This document shows positions 54,473-63,358 of a stretch of 64,000 bases of DNA, piece by piece. Each line of letters opens with the position of its first letter. The first letter of the stretch is position 1. The position numbers and the translations under genes are program-made. The stretch comes from Hymenobacter edaphi. Lineage in GTDB: Bacteria; Bacteroidota; Bacteroidia; Cytophagales; Hymenobacteraceae. Below the pieces are notes generated by a model. It made no database searches and was not told the DNA's origin. It was given only the letters and a program-made list of their open reading frames with translations. Location: assembly GCF_003258365.1 (NCBI RefSeq), contig NZ_QHKM01000004.1:124001-188000 (forward strand), written 5' to 3'.

Positions 54473-55006
54473 ATGGATTCTGCCCTGCTCATCGACCTAC
54501 TCAAAATCACCCTGCCCGCCCTTATCGTGGCCGGCACCGTCTACTACCTCATCCGGCAGCACCTGGAAAAAGAGCAGCAGCGCCGCCTGATCGAGCTGCG
54601 CCTGGAAAGCTCCAAAACCACCTTGCCGCTGCGCCTGCAGGCCTACGAGCGGATTATCCTGCTGCTGGAGCGCATCACGCCCAACAACCTGCTCGTCCGC
54701 CTGAGCTCCGCTGGCCAGACCGCGCCCGAGTACCACCGCCTGCTCCTCCAGGAAATCCGGGCCGAGTACGAGCACAACCTTTCCCAGCAGCTCTACATGA
54801 GCCCCGAAGCCTGGGGCCAGGTGCGCCAGGCCAAGGAAAGCATCGTCACGCTCATCAACAAGGCCTACCAGAGCCTGCCCAATCAGCAGCAGGCCCGCGG
54901 CACCGAGCTGGCCAAGCGCGTGCTCGAAGCCCTGCTCACCGACGAAGCCGACCCGACCACCGCCGCCATCGACGCCGTGAAGCGCGAGGCCGTGGGGCTG
55001 TTTTAA
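54473..55006 (+). CDS. Conserved single-helix membrane protein of Bacteroidota
   Basis: The product is 177 residues from the ATG at 54473. One N-terminal helix (LIDLLKITLPALIVAGTVYYLI) is followed by a charged, mainly helical cytoplasmic part with LRLQAYERIILLLERITPNNLLVRL. That ERITPNNLLVR stretch is a recurring sequence in small membrane proteins of this phylum whose function is unknown. The much longer open frame upstream crosses the promoter and is not used. Confidence 0.75.
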   Translation: MDSALLIDLLKITLPALIVAGTVYYLIRQHLEKEQQRRLIELRLESSKTTLPLRLQAYERIILLLERITPNNLLVRLSSAGQTAPEYHRLLLQEIRAEYEHNLSQQLYMSPEAWGQVRQAKESIVTLINKAYQSLPNQQQARGTELAKRVLEALLTDEADPTTAAIDAVKREAVGLF

Positions 55007-55050
55007 ATGCGTTTTTCGTTGCTCGTTTTTCGAGCAAAAATCTGCCTGTA

Positions 55051-55093
55051 CAAGCGCGGCCCGGTCGACGTATCGACCGGGCCGCGCTTGTTT
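55051..55093. terminator. Bidirectional terminator between convergent genes
   Basis: A perfect 18-bp stem (55051-55068 and 55073-55090) with a CGTA loop, followed by TTT. It lies between the + gene ending at 55006 and bshA ending at 55127. Confidence 0.8.
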
Positions 55094-55126
55094 GGTAATG
55101 AGTAGAGGGGAGGCGAAAAACGAAGC

Positions 55127-56266
55127 TTACACCCCCGCCATTACCGCCTCAATGGCCCGCTGGTAGCAGGCCTCGTAGCGAGGCACGATGTTTTCGACGG
55201 CAAATTCCTCGGCGCGGGCGCGGGCAGCGGCTTTAAAGCCGGGCAGGTGGGCATCGTCGAGCACGTAAAGCGCCTTTTGAACCATGTCGGCCACGTCGCC
55301 CACGTTGCTCACGAAGCCAGTCACGCCGTCCACGTTCAGCTCCGGAATGCCGCCGGCGTTGGTGCTGATAACCGGCACCTCGCAGGACATGGCCTCCAGC
55401 GCCGCCAGGCCGAAGCTTTCCTTCTCGGAAGGCATCAGAAACAGGTCCGACACGCTCAAGACTTCCTCCACGGCCTCCAGCTTGCCCAGGAAGCGCACGT
55501 CGTGACTGAGCAGGCCCAGCTCCCGGCACAGCTTCTCGATGCGCGGGCGGTCGGGCCCGTCGCCGACGAGCAGCAGCTTGGCCGGCATCTGCTTGCGCAC
55601 CCCGTCGAAGATGTGCACCACGTCGTCGACGCGCTTGACGGAGCGGAAGTTGCTGGTGTGAATGAGCAGTTTCTCGCCGTCCGGGGCAATGGCGGCCCGG
55701 AAATGCTCCTTGGGCTGCTTCTTGAACCGCTCCAGGTTGATGAAGTTCGGAATGACTTCGATGTCCTTCTCGACGGCGAAGTACTCGTAGGTTTCTTTTT
55801 TCAAATCGGCCGACACCGACGTGACGGCGTCCGACTGGTTGATGCTGAACGTAACGACCGGCTCAAACGAGGCGTCCTTGCCCACCAGCGTGATGTCGGT
55901 GCCGTGCAGGGTGGTGATGACCGGGATGTTGATGCCCTTGGTGCGCAGAATCTGCTTGGCCATGTAGGCCGCCGAGGCGTGCGGAATAGCGTAGTGCACG
56001 TGCAGCACGTCGAGCTTCTCGTTCTGCACGATGTCGACCATCTTGGAGGCCAGCGCCAGCTCGTAGGGCGGAAACTGGAACAGCGGGTAGGAGGGCACGA
56101 ACACCTCGTGGTAGAAGAGGTTTTCGTTGACGAAGCTGAGCCGCACCGGCTGGCTGTAGGTGATGAAGTGGACGCGGTGGCCTTTTTCGGCCAGGGCTTT
56201 GCCCAGTTCAGTAGCCACGACGCCCGAGCCGCCGAAGGTGGGGTAACAGACAATACCGATGTTCAT
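55127..56266 (-). CDS. bshA: N-acetyl-alpha-D-glucosaminyl L-malate synthase (bacillithiol synthesis)
   Basis: The product is 379 residues from the ATG at 56266. This GT4 enzyme joins UDP-GlcNAc and L-malate in the first step of bacillithiol synthesis. The N-terminal [37 protein letters not shown] and [11 protein letters not shown] segments are strongly characteristic of BshA. The donor-site Glu pair is in [19 protein letters not shown]. Bacillithiol is known from Bacteroidota as well as Firmicutes. Confidence 0.93.
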   Translation of the reverse strand: MNIGIVCYPTFGGSGVVATELGKALAEKGHRVHFITYSQPVRLSFVNENLFYHEVFVPSYPLFQFPPYELALASKMVDIVQNEKLDVLHVHYAIPHASAAYMAKQILRTKGINIPVITTLHGTDITLVGKDASFEPVVTFSINQSDAVTSVSADLKKETYEYFAVEKDIEVIPNFINLERFKKQPKEHFRAAIAPDGEKLLIHTSNFRSVKRVDDVVHIFDGVRKQMPAKLLLVGDGPDRPRIEKLCRELGLLSHDVRFLGKLEAVEEVLSVSDLFLMPSEKESFGLAALEAMSCEVPVISTNAGGIPELNVDGVTGFVSNVGDVADMVQKALYVLDDAHLPGFKAAARARAEEFAVENIVPRYEACYQRAIEAVMAGV

Positions 56267-56351
56267 ACGGGTGGGGCGGCTGGGAGAGGAGAGAGGGAGA
56301 TTTGCAGCTAAACCGGACAAGGGGCGGCAAGTTGGGGAAAGCCGCAAAAAA

Positions 56352-56569
56352 GACCGCGGATGGCAGTGATGGTTTGCTGATGACGCTGATTCTTTCTGGA
56401 ACCAGCTGGCGGTGATGCTGGACGGATACCTATGATACGTTTAATGCCGGTTCTGGTCAATCCTCAGCTATCATCCGTCGAATGACAAGAGCAAATGCTG
56501 GGCGAAGTCCGCCCGCAGCGGTCAGAACGAATCAGCGTCATCAGCAAACCGTCACTGCCATCCGCGGTC
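56352..56569. repeat. 218-bp element bounded by 41-bp near-perfect inverted repeats
   Basis: The left arm 56352-56392 (starting GACCGCGGATGGCAGTGA) and right arm 56529-56569 are reverse complements at 40 of 41 positions. Weaker pairing continues inward. The 136-base centre has no gene I can support. It occupies most of the 410-base gap 56267-56676 between bshA and the fusion hydrolase; the rest is a terminator and the bshA upstream region. It may be a MITE-like or REP-type non-autonomous element. Confidence 0.85.
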
Positions 56570-56605
56570 AACAAAGAACGCCCCGTCCGGGTCAGGGACG
56601 GGGCG
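56570..56605 (-). terminator. Rho-independent terminator after the GH3 fusion gene
   Basis: On the minus strand CGCCCCGTCC pairs with GGACGGGGCG (56579-56588 and 56596-56605), followed by TTCTTTGTT. It lies 71 bases after the stop at 56677. Confidence 0.75.
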
Positions 56606-56676
56606 TCGGTCAAGGGGTTGCTTGTTCCACACCACATAGAAATGCTTCCCCTCAAGTCAACCCAAGGGCTTGGGCG

Positions 56677-59655
56677 CTATTCCTGGTTTTTCGCCTGGGC
56701 GTCGGTCTGGATGGCCTTGTAGATAACGTCGTGGATGCGCGTGCGGATGTTGTACTGGCGCAGCTTGTTGTTGCCGGCATCCGGGTACACGCGGTTCGAA
56801 AGGAACACGTACAGGATCTTGTTGTCCGGGTCCATCCACACGCAGGTGCCGGTGAAGCCGGTGTGGCCGAAGGTGGCGGCCGGCGAGAGGTTGCTGGTCG
56901 GGCCCTCGGGCTTGCTCGGGTCGCCGTGGTCCCAGCCGAGGCCGCGGCGGTTGGTGGCGCTCTGCTGGCGGGCAAACTCGGCCACCACCGGCGTGGTGAA
57001 GAAGCGCCGCCCGCCGTAGCGGCCGTTCTGCAGGTTCATCTGCATCAGGATGGCCAGGTCGTTGGCGTTCGAAAACAGCCCGGCGTGGCCGGCAATGCCG
57101 CCCATCAGCGCCGCCGCCTGGTCGTGCACGGTGCCCTGCAGCTGCGCGTGACGGAAGTAGGTGTCATTCTCGGTGGGCGCGATGCACGACTTCGGGAACC
57201 GCTGCAGCGGGTTGTAAGTCATCGTGTTCAGCCCCAGCGGCGCGTAGAAATTCTGCTGCAGAAAGGCTTCCAGCGGCTGGTTCAGCGTCTTTTCCGCCAG
57301 GCGCTTCAGGATGATGAAGCTCAGGTCGGAGTACTCGGTGGGGTAGCCGCTCTTGGTCTTAGGCAGCAGGCTGCTGCGCTTGATCCACGTCCACACCGAG
57401 TCTTCGGCGGTGCGGGCCACGTAGGTGCCGGGGATAACCTCGCGCTGGAAGTCACCGGTCTGGGTGCTGGCGTAGAAGGTGGGCTTCAGGCCGCCGGTGC
57501 GCGTCACCGTCCGCTCCCAGGTCGGGATACCCGCTTTCAGGCCGGCCTGGTGCAGCAGCACGTCGCGCACCGTCATGTCCTTCTTGTTGGTACCCTTCAG
57601 GTCGGTCAGGTAGTCCGATACCTTGCTGTCGAGGTTGATTTTGCCCTCGTCCTTCAGCCACATGATGGCCTGCAGAGTGCCCGCCACCTTCGATACCGAC
57701 GCCAGGTCGTAAATCGTCTCGTCCGTTATCGGCTGCGACTTGTCGTAGGTGGCGTAGCCGTAGCTCTTGTCGAAAATCACGGCGCCGTCCTTGGCCACCA
57801 GCACCTGGCAGCCGGGCGTGGCCGCGTAGGCAATGGCCTCGGTGGCAATGTTGTCGATCTGGGCCAGCACCTTGGAGTCCATGCCCACAGCTTCGGGCGT
57901 GGCGTAGCGCAGGCGGCGGAAGTCGGGCGTGGGCAGGCCGGTGCCGGCTACCATCTTCTCCGACACGGTAATGGGCAAGCGGCCCTTGGCGGGCAGCGCG
58001 CCGAAGAGCACCTGCGGCACCACGGCCTGGGAGGCGTAGTTGTCTTCGTAGCCGCACACCAGGGTGCGGGCGTCCTCCACGTACTTCAGGGCGTAGGCAT
58101 TGCCCATCACCACCACCACGGTTTTCAGGCGGGTATTGGCCTGCAGCTGCTTGATGAACTTCAGCGCCCCGTCGCCGATACCGTAGTTGTGGGCGGGGGT
58201 GTTGTTCATGTTGTGCAGGCTCACCACCACCGTGTTGTAGCCGTCGAGCTTGGTCAGCAGCCGCTCGAAGGTCGAGTCGGGCGCGTAGCGGTTCGTCACG
58301 GCGTAGGTGGAGCAGGGCATGTAGCGCTGCATGGTGCCCGCAAACTCGTTGTCGTTGGGCGCGCCGATGGTAATGGCGGCTAGCTTGAGCGTGTCGAGGT
58401 GGGCGAAGGGCAACAGGTCGTCCTCGTTGCGCACGATGGTGGTGGCGTGCTCGTAGATGCTCTGCTGCACCACCCGGCTTAGCGGGCGGTTCAGGTTGGT
58501 CATCAGGTTGGGCACGTCCACGGGCTTGAGGTGGTTCAGGCCCGCCCAGTACTTGGCGCGCAGAATCTTGCGCACCCGGTAGTCGATGTCTTCCTGCGCA
58601 ATCTTGTTGTCGGCAATGAGCTGCTTGATTTTCTGGATGGCCATGGGCACGTCCTCCGAAAACAGCAGCACGTCGTTGCCGGCCAGCAGCGCCAGCGCGT
58701 CCAACTCCCCGGGCTTGTAGAGGTTCGACACGCTCTTCATGTTGAGCGCATCGGTAAACACGAGGCCGCGGTAGTCCATCTTCTCCTTCAGCAGCCCGGT
58801 CACCAGGTTGCGCGAGATGGTGGCCGACTGCGTGCGCACCGTGTCGAACAGCGGCATGTAGAGGTGGCCCACCATCACACCCATCACCCCGGCCTCGAAG
58901 GACTTCTGGAAGGGGTACAGGTCCACGTTGGTGAGCCGGGCCATGTCGGTGTTGATAACCGGCAGGGCAATGTGCGAGTCGATATCGGTGTCGCCGTGGC
59001 CGGGGAAGTGCTTGGCCACGGCCACCACGCCGTGGTCCTGCAGACCGCGGATGTAGTTGAGGCCGAACTTGGTAACCTGCTCCTTGTTCTCGCCAAACGA
59101 GCGGTTGCCGATAACCGGGTTGTTGGGGTTGGAGTTGACGTCCATCACCGGCGAAAAGCTGACCTGCACGCCCAGGGTGCGCAGCTTCAGGGCAATTTCG
59201 CGGCCCATCTGGTACACCAGCTGCGGGTCGTCCATGGCGCCCAGCGTCATCTGCTTGGCGAAGTGCATCGAGGAGTCGAGGCGCATGTTCAGGCCCCACT
59301 CGGCGTCCATGGCCACCAGCAGCGGCGTGCGGGCTGCCGCTTGGTAGCGGTTGGTCAGGATGGCCTGCCGGCGCGGACCGCCCTGCAAGAACATCAGCCC
59401 GCCGATGTTGTACTCGCGGACGAGAAACTCGGTGTAGTTGACGTGCTTCTGCGTCTTGTTGGAGTACGCGGCCACCATGAACAGCTGCCCCAGCCGGTGG
59501 TCCGGCGAGAGGGAGTTGAACACCGAGTCGACCCAGTGCTGCTCGGCCACGGTGGCCGGGCGCAGGCCGTCCTTCGAGGGCGCCGACGATGAAACGATCA
59601 GACCCGTAATGGCCACTATCAGCAGTACCAGTCCAATCCGAATATCCTTGCCCAT
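56677..59655 (-). CDS. GH3 beta-N-acetylhexosaminidase fused to a beta-lactamase-type serine hydrolase
   Basis: The product is 992 residues from the ATG at 59655. A signal or anchor helix (IGLVLLIVAITGLIVSS) is followed by a GH3 domain to about residue 570, with KHFPGHGDTDIDSH and the nucleophile Asp in FTDALNM, as in NagZ. The C-terminal class C-type domain (about 600-980) has SxxK in DLASVSKVAG, YSD at the Y-x-N position, and HTG in FGHTGFTG. Such fusions are known in Bacteroidota and are thought to act on muropeptides or cell-wall glycans in the periplasm. The second domain is more likely an esterase or peptidase than an antibiotic-resistance enzyme. Confidence 0.93.
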   Translation of the reverse strand: MGKDIRIGLVLLIVAITGLIVSSSAPSKDGLRPATVAEQHWVDSVFNSLSPDHRLGQLFMVAAYSNKTQKHVNYTEFLVREYNIGGLMFLQGGPRRQAILTNRYQAAARTPLLVAMDAEWGLNMRLDSSMHFAKQMTLGAMDDPQLVYQMGREIALKLRTLGVQVSFSPVMDVNSNPNNPVIGNRSFGENKEQVTKFGLNYIRGLQDHGVVAVAKHFPGHGDTDIDSHIALPVINTDMARLTNVDLYPFQKSFEAGVMGVMVGHLYMPLFDTVRTQSATISRNLVTGLLKEKMDYRGLVFTDALNMKSVSNLYKPGELDALALLAGNDVLLFSEDVPMAIQKIKQLIADNKIAQEDIDYRVRKILRAKYWAGLNHLKPVDVPNLMTNLNRPLSRVVQQSIYEHATTIVRNEDDLLPFAHLDTLKLAAITIGAPNDNEFAGTMQRYMPCSTYAVTNRYAPDSTFERLLTKLDGYNTVVVSLHNMNNTPAHNYGIGDGALKFIKQLQANTRLKTVVVVMGNAYALKYVEDARTLVCGYEDNYASQAVVPQVLFGALPAKGRLPITVSEKMVAGTGLPTPDFRRLRYATPEAVGMDSKVLAQIDNIATEAIAYAATPGCQVLVAKDGAVIFDKSYGYATYDKSQPITDETIYDLASVSKVAGTLQAIMWLKDEGKINLDSKVSDYLTDLKGTNKKDMTVRDVLLHQAGLKAGIPTWERTVTRTGGLKPTFYASTQTGDFQREVIPGTYVARTAEDSVWTWIKRSSLLPKTKSGYPTEYSDLSFIILKRLAEKTLNQPLEAFLQQNFYAPLGLNTMTYNPLQRFPKSCIAPTENDTYFRHAQLQGTVHDQAAALMGGIAGHAGLFSNANDLAILMQMNLQNGRYGGRRFFTTPVVAEFARQQSATNRRGLGWDHGDPSKPEGPTSNLSPAATFGHTGFTGTCVWMDPDNKILYVFLSNRVYPDAGNNKLRQYNIRTRIHDVIYKAIQTDAQAKNQE

Positions 59656-59838
59656 TGGCCTCTGAGTCGTGTCGCGTATGGTGAAGTTGGTCAGGTCCGC
59701 TTTCTGCGCCGACGCCCTTCGGCGGGGCCGAAGCCACGGGGAAGGGCGCTGACACGCGGGGCGGAAATAACCGGCCGAAGCCCGTAAGACGGCAGCCGGC
59801 TCAGCCACGGGCAACAGCCCGCAAGCAAAAGCTGACCA

Positions 59839-59846
59839 CAAACTTA
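59839..59846 (-). promoter_or_regulatory. -7 element TAAGTTTG for the GH3 fusion gene
   Basis: Minus-strand TAAGTTTG at 59839-59846 matches TAnnTTTG, giving a leader of roughly 180 bases before the ATG at 59655. The 575-base gap 59656-60230 holds this, the palindrome at 59994-60108 and the mutL promoter element. Confidence 0.4.
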
Positions 59847-59993
59847 CGCATTATTTCGCGCGCAGGATTGGCGCCAAGCTCATTCCAACTACAGTCGGCG
59901 CCGTGTACGGGTTCCGCCCGCGGGCAGGTTCCGGAAATGTTCGAAGCTGGTTATAGGCAAAGTGCTATGTAGCGGGCAGGCTGCTGCATCCCG

Positions 59994-60108
59994 AACGTCA
60001 GGTCGAGCTTGTCGAGACATCTCGCGTGCTGGCGTCTGGTAGTGCCTTCGCATTCGACGAGCAGAATACCAGCCAGTGAGATGTCTCGGCTGCGCTCGAC
60101 TTGACGTT
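59994..60108. repeat. Intergenic inverted repeat, about 115 bp
   Basis: The left arm begins AACGTCAGGTCGAGC and includes CGAGACATCTC. The right arm (about 60073-60108) is its imperfect complement, with a one-base length difference and several changes. The loop is about 40 bases. The sequence family (GAGATGTCTCGnnnGCGCTCGACTTGACG) differs from the 39856 palindrome. Confidence 0.75.
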
Positions 60109-60175
60109 CAATGTTTGCGCAGCCTGAAGACCGGCATCCGGCGCCTATATAGCAGCAAGGCCCGGCCGGCTGCCG

Positions 60176-60183
60176 TACCTTTG
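60176..60183 (+). promoter_or_regulatory. -7 element TACCTTTG upstream of mutL
   Basis: TACCTTTG at 60176-60183, a consensus match, 47 bases before the mutL ATG. Confidence 0.5.
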
Positions 60184-60230
60184 CGGGGCTTGAAAACAAA
60201 CGCCGCCTCCCCGGTGGTTCGTGTGCTGCT

Positions 60231-62321
60231 ATGGCCGATATTATTCAACTGCTGCCCGAATACCTCGCCAACCAGATTGCCGCCGGCGAGGTCGTCCAAC
60301 GCCCGGCGTCGGTGGTGAAGGAGCTGCTGGAAAACGCCGTCGACGCGGGCGCCACCCAGATTCAGCTGATTGTGAAGGATGCCGGCAAGCAGCTGGTGCA
60401 GGTCGTCGACAACGGCTCGGGCATGTCGGCCACCGACGCGCGCATGAGCCTGGAGCGCCACGCCACCAGCAAAATCCGCACGACCGAGGACCTGTTCCGG
60501 ATTCGCACCCTCGGCTTCCGCGGCGAGGCGCTGGCCAGCATTGCGGCCGTGGCCCAGGTGGAAATCCGCACCAAGCTGCGCCAGCAGGACACCGGCACGC
60601 AGCTGCTGGTGGAAGGCTCGCAGGTGGTGCGCCAGCAGCCCACCGCCGCCCCCGACGGCACCAGCATCAGCGTCAAGAACCTGTTCTACAACGTGCCGGC
60701 CCGCCGCAACTTCCTCAAGAGCAACGCGGTGGAAATGCGCCACATCCTCGACGAGTTTCAGCACGTGGCTTTGTCGAAGTCGAACGTGAGCTTCTCGCTG
60801 TACCAGAACGATTTGGAGGTATTCAACCTGCCCGCCGGCAAGCTCAGCCAGCGGGTGGTACAGCTGCTCGGCAACTCCTACAAGGAACAGCTGGCCTTGG
60901 TGGAGGAAGTCACGCCGTTCATTTCGGTGAAGGGCTACATCGGCAAGCCCGCGTCGGCCAAGAAAAGCCGCGGCGACCAGTTTTTCTTCGTCAACGGCCG
61001 CTTTATCCGCTCGGCCTACCTCAACCACGCCGTGCTGGCCGCCTACGAGGGCCTGCTGCCCAAGGAGACGCACCCGTTCTACGTGCTGTTCCTGGAGCTG
61101 GACCCGAAGACCATCGACATCAACGTGCACCCGACGAAGACGGAAATCAAGTTCGAGGACGAGAAAACCGTGTACGCCATCATGCGCGCCGCCGTGAAGC
61201 AGGCGCTGGGGCTGCACAACATGGCGCCTTCGCTGGATTTTGAAAGCGACGTGAACTTCGCCCCGCTGGCCGGCCTGCGCACCAGCGCCCGCTCCGACTT
61301 CGACGACGACCCCAACAGCAGCCGCACCGCCGACTTCGACCGCGGCCGCGAAGGCGGGGCTCTGGCCGCCGCCATGGCCGCCGCCGCCACGCCCGTCCGC
61401 CCCCCGCGCACCGGCGAATCCAGCCGCCTGCCGGCCGACGAAAAGCCCCTCACGCCGCGCCCCACCGAGCAGGCCCGCCGCGCCCTGGAGGATTTCTACC
61501 GCACGCTCAGCCAGCCCGGCGCCCTCGACGACCTCGAAGCCGAAGCCCCCGACGCCCGGCCCGAGCCGCTGCCCGCGCTGCCGGAGCTGCCCGCCGCTAC
61601 GGCCGGCTTCGAAATTGACCTGGGCGGCATAACCGGGGCGGCGGCGGTACCGGCCCTGCCCACGCCGCCCCCGGTGGCCACGGCCCCGGCGCCCGCGCCG
61701 GAGTTGCCGCTTACCCACGCGGGCTCCGCCGCGTCGGCCGGGGCCGAGGCCGCCGTGCCGGGCCGGCGCGCCGTGCAGGTGCAGCAGTACGTGCTGGTGC
61801 CGGTGAAGTCGGGGCTGATGCTCATCGACCAGGTGGCGGCCCGGGAGCGGATTCTCTACGAGCAGTACCAGCGCAGCAGCGAGCAGGAAACCAGCCCGGC
61901 CCAGACGCTGCTGTTTCCGCGCACCGTGTCGTTTACGCCCGCCGATTTTGCGGTGCTGCGCGAAGTCAGCGCCGAGCTGCACGCGCTGGGCTTCCACTTC
62001 GAGGAGTTCGGCCCGAACACCATCGTAGTGCAGGGCCTGCCCGCCGACGTGCCGCACCGCAGCAACGAAAAAGAGCTGCTGGAGGGCCTGCTGGAGCAGT
62101 TTCGGGTGCCCGGTGGCCGTGCCCGCCTCGACCGCCGCGAGCAGCTGGCCCGCACCCTGGCCCGGCGCGTAGCCGCCGGCGTGCCCGCCCGCCTCAGCGA
62201 ACTGGAAATGACGGCGCTGGTCGACCGCCTCTTCGCCTGCCAGACGCCCGGCTACACCCCCGACGGCCAGCGCACCCTGGTGATGCTGGAGCTGGATCAG
62301 CTGCAGGCCTTCTTCCGCTGA
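60231..62321 (+). CDS. mutL: DNA mismatch repair protein MutL
   Basis: The product is 696 residues. The N-terminal GHKL ATPase has all motifs (LLENAVDAGAT, VDNGSGM, GFRGEALASIA) and NVHPTKTEIKF. An Ala/Pro-rich linker spans about 345-510, and the C-terminal dimerisation domain follows. In the C-terminal domain the endonuclease motif DQHAxxE reads DQVAARERILYE (Val535), and the later CPHGRP block reads TPDGQRT, so metal-dependent nicking is doubtful. It acts with MutS, which is not in the window. Confidence 0.96.
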   Translation: MADIIQLLPEYLANQIAAGEVVQRPASVVKELLENAVDAGATQIQLIVKDAGKQLVQVVDNGSGMSATDARMSLERHATSKIRTTEDLFRIRTLGFRGEALASIAAVAQVEIRTKLRQQDTGTQLLVEGSQVVRQQPTAAPDGTSISVKNLFYNVPARRNFLKSNAVEMRHILDEFQHVALSKSNVSFSLYQNDLEVFNLPAGKLSQRVVQLLGNSYKEQLALVEEVTPFISVKGYIGKPASAKKSRGDQFFFVNGRFIRSAYLNHAVLAAYEGLLPKETHPFYVLFLELDPKTIDINVHPTKTEIKFEDEKTVYAIMRAAVKQALGLHNMAPSLDFESDVNFAPLAGLRTSARSDFDDDPNSSRTADFDRGREGGALAAAMAAAATPVRPPRTGESSRLPADEKPLTPRPTEQARRALEDFYRTLSQPGALDDLEAEAPDARPEPLPALPELPAATAGFEIDLGGITGAAAVPALPTPPPVATAPAPAPELPLTHAGSAASAGAEAAVPGRRAVQVQQYVLVPVKSGLMLIDQVAARERILYEQYQRSSEQETSPAQTLLFPRTVSFTPADFAVLREVSAELHALGFHFEEFGPNTIVVQGLPADVPHRSNEKELLEGLLEQFRVPGGRARLDRREQLARTLARRVAAGVPARLSELEMTALVDRLFACQTPGYTPDGQRTLVMLELDQLQAFFR

Positions 62322-62555
62322 GCGGCAAAGTGCGCGACCGGGGCGCGGACACCGGCTGATTCGCGGGCGGCGTTTACCTTCGCTGCCGCGTACACGGTAG
62401 CGTTTGCTGTGACGGGAAGCCTGGGCCTTGCCCACGGCGCCTGGGGCCGACTGTTTTCCTCGCAAGCCGTAACCAAGCCGCTGCAGACGTGACCGGCCGC
62501 CTAACCTGCCCGGCTGATCCGGCGCAATCCACGAAATCCGCTTAACCCGAAATCT

Positions 62556-63344
62556 ATGTTCAATGTCACTCCGATGGTGCGCAACCTGCTGCTCATCAAC
62601 GTGGCCCTGCTGCTGCTGGACGCAACGGGCGCGATGAGCAACGTGGCGCGGCTGTTGGCCCTCTACCCCTGGACGTCGCCGCTGTTTCTGCCCACCCAGC
62701 ACCTGACGTACATGTTTATGCACGCCGGCATGGGCCACCTGCTCGGCAACATGTTTGGTCTGTTCTCCTTCGGGCCCATGCTGGAAATGCGCTGGGGGCC
62801 GCAGCGGTTTTTGGCGTTCTGGCTGATCTGCGGCGTCGGGGCGGGCGTGCTTTACTCCGGCATCCGGCAGTACGAGCTGACCCAGATGCGCGCCGACCGC
62901 AACGCCTTCGTGGAGCGGCCGACGGCGGTGGGCTACAGCGACTTTTTCCGCGACTACTACCCCCAGGCCAACGGCTACGAGCTGGTGGCCAATGCCTTGC
63001 GCCAGGACCCTGGCAACACCCAGCTGGTGCAAGGGGCCGTGCGGACCGTCGATGAAATCTACGACGGCTCCAACAACGTGCCCATGGTCGGGGCCTCGGG
63101 CGCGCTGTTCGGGATTCTATTGGCTTTTGCCTATCTTTTCCCCAATACCGAGCTGATGCTGCTCTTTTTCCCGTTCCCCATCAAAGCCAAGTACTTCGTC
63201 GCCCTCTACGGGCTGTACGAGCTATACGGCGGCATCCAGCGCGCCCCCGGCGACACGGTGGCCCACTTTGCCCACCTCGGCGGAATGTTGTTCGGGTTCC
63301 TGCTGTTGAAATTCTGGGAGCGAAACAGCTCGCGCTTCTACTAA
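62556..63344 (+). CDS. Rhomboid family intramembrane serine protease (first of pair)
   Basis: The 262-residue product has six predicted helices. The catalytic Ser181 is in VGASGALFG and His240 in AHFAHLGGMLFG, with HLLGNMFGLFSFG in the second helix. A hydrophilic insertion of about 70 residues (roughly 102-172) separates helices three and four, longer than in minimal rhomboids. The 234-base gap upstream has a -7-like TACCTTCG at 62375-62382. The next rhomboid gene starts 14 bases after the stop. Confidence 0.92.
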   Translation: MFNVTPMVRNLLLINVALLLLDATGAMSNVARLLALYPWTSPLFLPTQHLTYMFMHAGMGHLLGNMFGLFSFGPMLEMRWGPQRFLAFWLICGVGAGVLYSGIRQYELTQMRADRNAFVERPTAVGYSDFFRDYYPQANGYELVANALRQDPGNTQLVQGAVRTVDEIYDGSNNVPMVGASGALFGILLAFAYLFPNTELMLLFFPFPIKAKYFVALYGLYELYGGIQRAPGDTVAHFAHLGGMLFGFLLLKFWERNSSRFY

Positions 63345-63358
63345 GTCCACCCGCCCCC

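Noticed and set aside
60108-63032. A 974-codon minus-strand frame across mutL and part of the first rhomboid gene
   Set aside because: It crosses two well-supported genes and the palindrome, and has shadow composition.
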